A stretch of DNA of 64,000 bases. Origin: Rhizobium sp. BK313 (GTDB lineage: Bacteria; Pseudomonadota; Alphaproteobacteria; Rhizobiales; Rhizobiaceae). Below, in pieces: positions 62,834 to 64,000 of this stretch (its first letter is position 1; the number at the start of each line of letters is the position of its first letter). The stretch covers positions 1 through 64,000 of the forward strand of contig NZ_JACHZQ010000015.1 in the NCBI RefSeq assembly GCF_014193655.1. Reading direction: 5' to 3'. The translations under genes and the position numbers were made by a program. The notes beneath the pieces were generated by a model, which worked only from the letters and a program-made list of their open reading frames with translations, was not told the DNA's origin and did no database searches.

Positions 62834-63484
62834 CTAAGGCTTCCAGCGCAGGAAATTGGCGATCAGGGCGAGGCCGAGCTTCTGGCTCTTTTCCGGATGG
62901 AATTGCGAGCCGGCCATGTTGTCGCGGCCGACAAAGGCGGTCATCGGGCCGCCATAGCCGGTCGTGGCGATGACATCGTCCGCGTGATCGGCGGCCAGAT
63001 GGTAGGAATGCACGAAATAGGCATGCAGCCCGTCCGGCCCGGTCGGAATCCCGTCGAAGAGCGCATGCGGGTGCCTGAGGTCCAGTGTGTTCCAGCCGAT
63101 CTGTGGGATTTTCAGCGCGGGATCGTCGGGCGTCATCTCCTTGACGTCGCCCTTGATCCAGCCGAACCCCTGCGTAATCGTCTTTTCCAGCCCACGCGAC
63201 GACATGAGCTGCATGCCGACGCAGATACCGAGGAATGGGCGAGCCTTATGCTCCACCAAATCGATCACCGCTTCCGTCATGCCGGAAACGGCGTCGAGTC
63301 CGCGGCGGCAGTCGGCATAGGCGCCGACGCCCGGAAGCACGATGCGGTCGGCGGTGGCGACGCGTTCGGCATCGTCAGTCAGATCGATTTCGGCATCGAT
63401 GCCGGCTTCGCGGGCGGCGCGTTCGAAGGCCTTGGTGGCCGAGCGCAGGTTGCCTGAGCCGTAGTCGATTATTGCGACGCGCAT
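62834..63484 (-). CDS. hisH: Imidazole glycerol phosphate synthase, glutaminase subunit
   Basis: A 216-residue class I glutamine amidotransferase. The nucleophile Cys is in FLGICVGMQLM; SYHLAA is near the oxyanion region, and GSQFHPEKSQKLGL supplies the catalytic His and Glu. It makes ammonia for HisF. It starts 2 bases after the DUF2628 gene ends. Confidence 0.95.
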   Translation of the reverse strand: MRVAIIDYGSGNLRSATKAFERAAREAGIDAEIDLTDDAERVATADRIVLPGVGAYADCRRGLDAVSGMTEAVIDLVEHKARPFLGICVGMQLMSSRGLEKTITQGFGWIKGDVKEMTPDDPALKIPQIGWNTLDLRHPHALFDGIPTGPDGLHAYFVHSYHLAADHADDVIATTGYGGPMTAFVGRDNMAGSQFHPEKSQKLGLALIANFLRWKP

Positions 63485-63486
63485 AT

Positions 63487-63969
63487 TCAGCGTCCTCCAT
63501 CATAGCCGGGAAGGCCGAAACTCGGTCCGCTGCGGCTTGGGCTATTGTTTGGAGAGGAAGGAATATCCCAATTATTCGCACGGATATGCTCTTCCATCTT
63601 CGGCTCGATGCCGGAGAAATGGATCTCTTCGGCCGTCGCCAGATTAGGCGCTGAAACCAGACCTTCCGCCTTCCATCCGCCCGCAACGAGGTTTCGGCAG
63701 AAAGCGTTGGGGCCTTCGAGCGCCGCGAGGACGCGCACACCGAGCAGGATCGTGATACCGGCGGCGAAAAAACCCGGTTGGCGCATCAATTCCAAGGCGA
63801 TGCCCTGCAGCAGAAGGGCGGCGATGGCCTGCAGCCACAGCCGGTGAAAAAGCATCCACAGTGTCGGAAACAAAAAGGCTGTCCAGGAAAAGCCGTCGCG
63901 GATGAAGCGCGTCTTGATCTGGCTTCTGTCCGGCCCTCCGGGTGGCGTCAAAATCAAATAGCTTGCCAT
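63487..63969 (-). CDS. DUF2628 domain protein (membrane)
   Basis: A 160-residue protein of unknown function. Residues 28-75 hold hydrophobic helices (FSWTAFLFPTLWMLFHRLWLQ, AIAALLLQGIALELM, FAAGITILLGVRVLAALEG), and the C-terminal third is hydrophilic, with a Ser/Pro/Asn-rich tail. The DUF2628 family often sits just upstream of hisH in rhizobia. Start ATG 63969; the upstream sequence is cut by the window end. Confidence 0.83.
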   Translation of the reverse strand: MASYLILTPPGGPDRSQIKTRFIRDGFSWTAFLFPTLWMLFHRLWLQAIAALLLQGIALELMRQPGFFAAGITILLGVRVLAALEGPNAFCRNLVAGGWKAEGLVSAPNLATAEEIHFSGIEPKMEEHIRANNWDIPSSPNNSPSRSGPSFGLPGYDGGR

Positions 63970-64000
63970 CTCTTCACTTTCCCCATGATGGGGCTCAGGC

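Noticed and set aside
1..64000. CRISPR arrays, insertion sequences, prophage, tRNA or rRNA genes
   Set aside because: No regularly spaced repeats, transposase or integrase motifs, or RNA gene signatures were recognised. A tRNA-finder and covariance-model search would be decisive for small RNAs.

Overview
The window is a stretch of alphaproteobacterial chromosome, most likely the primary chromosome of a Rhizobium/Agrobacterium-type member of the Rhizobiaceae. Evidence: the gene order leuS-lptE-holA-parB-parA-rsmG-mnmG-mnmE-rho-hemJ-hemE / ppsR-maf-aroE-coaE-dnaQ, the ChvG/ChvI two-component pair next to pckA and a short HprK, HPr and EIIA-Man set, a DivL-type pseudo-kinase, and genes for TrcR, DUF2852 and DUF2628 proteins. 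The DNA is GC-rich and densely coding, almost all of it housekeeping. I saw no prophage, insertion sequence, CRISPR array, defence island or biosynthetic cluster, and I recognised no tRNA or rRNA gene.

Layout. 1-6.4 kb: 5' part of acsA, trcR, yggS, leuS-lptE-holA. 6.4-15.3 kb: leftward segregation, tRNA-modification, termination and haem genes (parB, parA, rsmG, mnmG, mnmE, rho, hemJ, hemE). 15.27-15.66 kb: noncoding region with DnaA-box-like 9-mers and an AT-rich stretch, the probable chromosomal origin. 15.7-19.3 kb: rightward ppsR-maf-aroE-coaE-dnaQ. 19.4-26 kb: secB and fxsA (leftward), timA-mltA-smr-xre and gyrB (rightward). 26-33.5 kb: metabolic and detoxification genes (nitroreductase, DUF2218, glutathionyl-hydroquinone reductase, PLP decarboxylase, FAH hydrolase, PHB depolymerase, DUF2852, YgjP-like peptidase). 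33.6-38.8 kb: trpF-trpB-trpA-accD-folC. 38.8-56.6 kb: a long leftward block read as chvI-chvG-hprK-manX-ptsH-ahcY-divL-tsaE/amgK-murU-addB-addA-trxA. 56.9-59.9 kb: pckA, arfB, alkB. 59.9-64 kb: leftward DUF2628-hisH-hisA-hisF-hisE-coaA.

How it works together. The origin and its partition system are together: ParA and ParB are encoded about 8 kb left of the origin, and four good parS sites lie at 8.69, 10.69, 10.73 and 17.12 kb, two of them inside coding sequence. Most genes on each side of the origin read away from it. The leftward block joins envelope sensing (ChvG/ChvI), a regulatory PTS, SAM recycling (AhcY), cell-cycle control (DivL), cell-wall sugar recycling (AmgK, MurU), tRNA t6A synthesis (TsaE) and double-strand-break repair (AddAB).

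I found no convincing undescribed multi-gene system. The observations most worth checking are the origin/parS architecture, the His-to-Tyr change in DivL, the lost zinc ribbon of AccD, the TsaE-AmgK fusion beside MurU, overlapping alternative inverted repeats at the pckA ribosome-binding site, and a palindromic operator upstream of ahcY.
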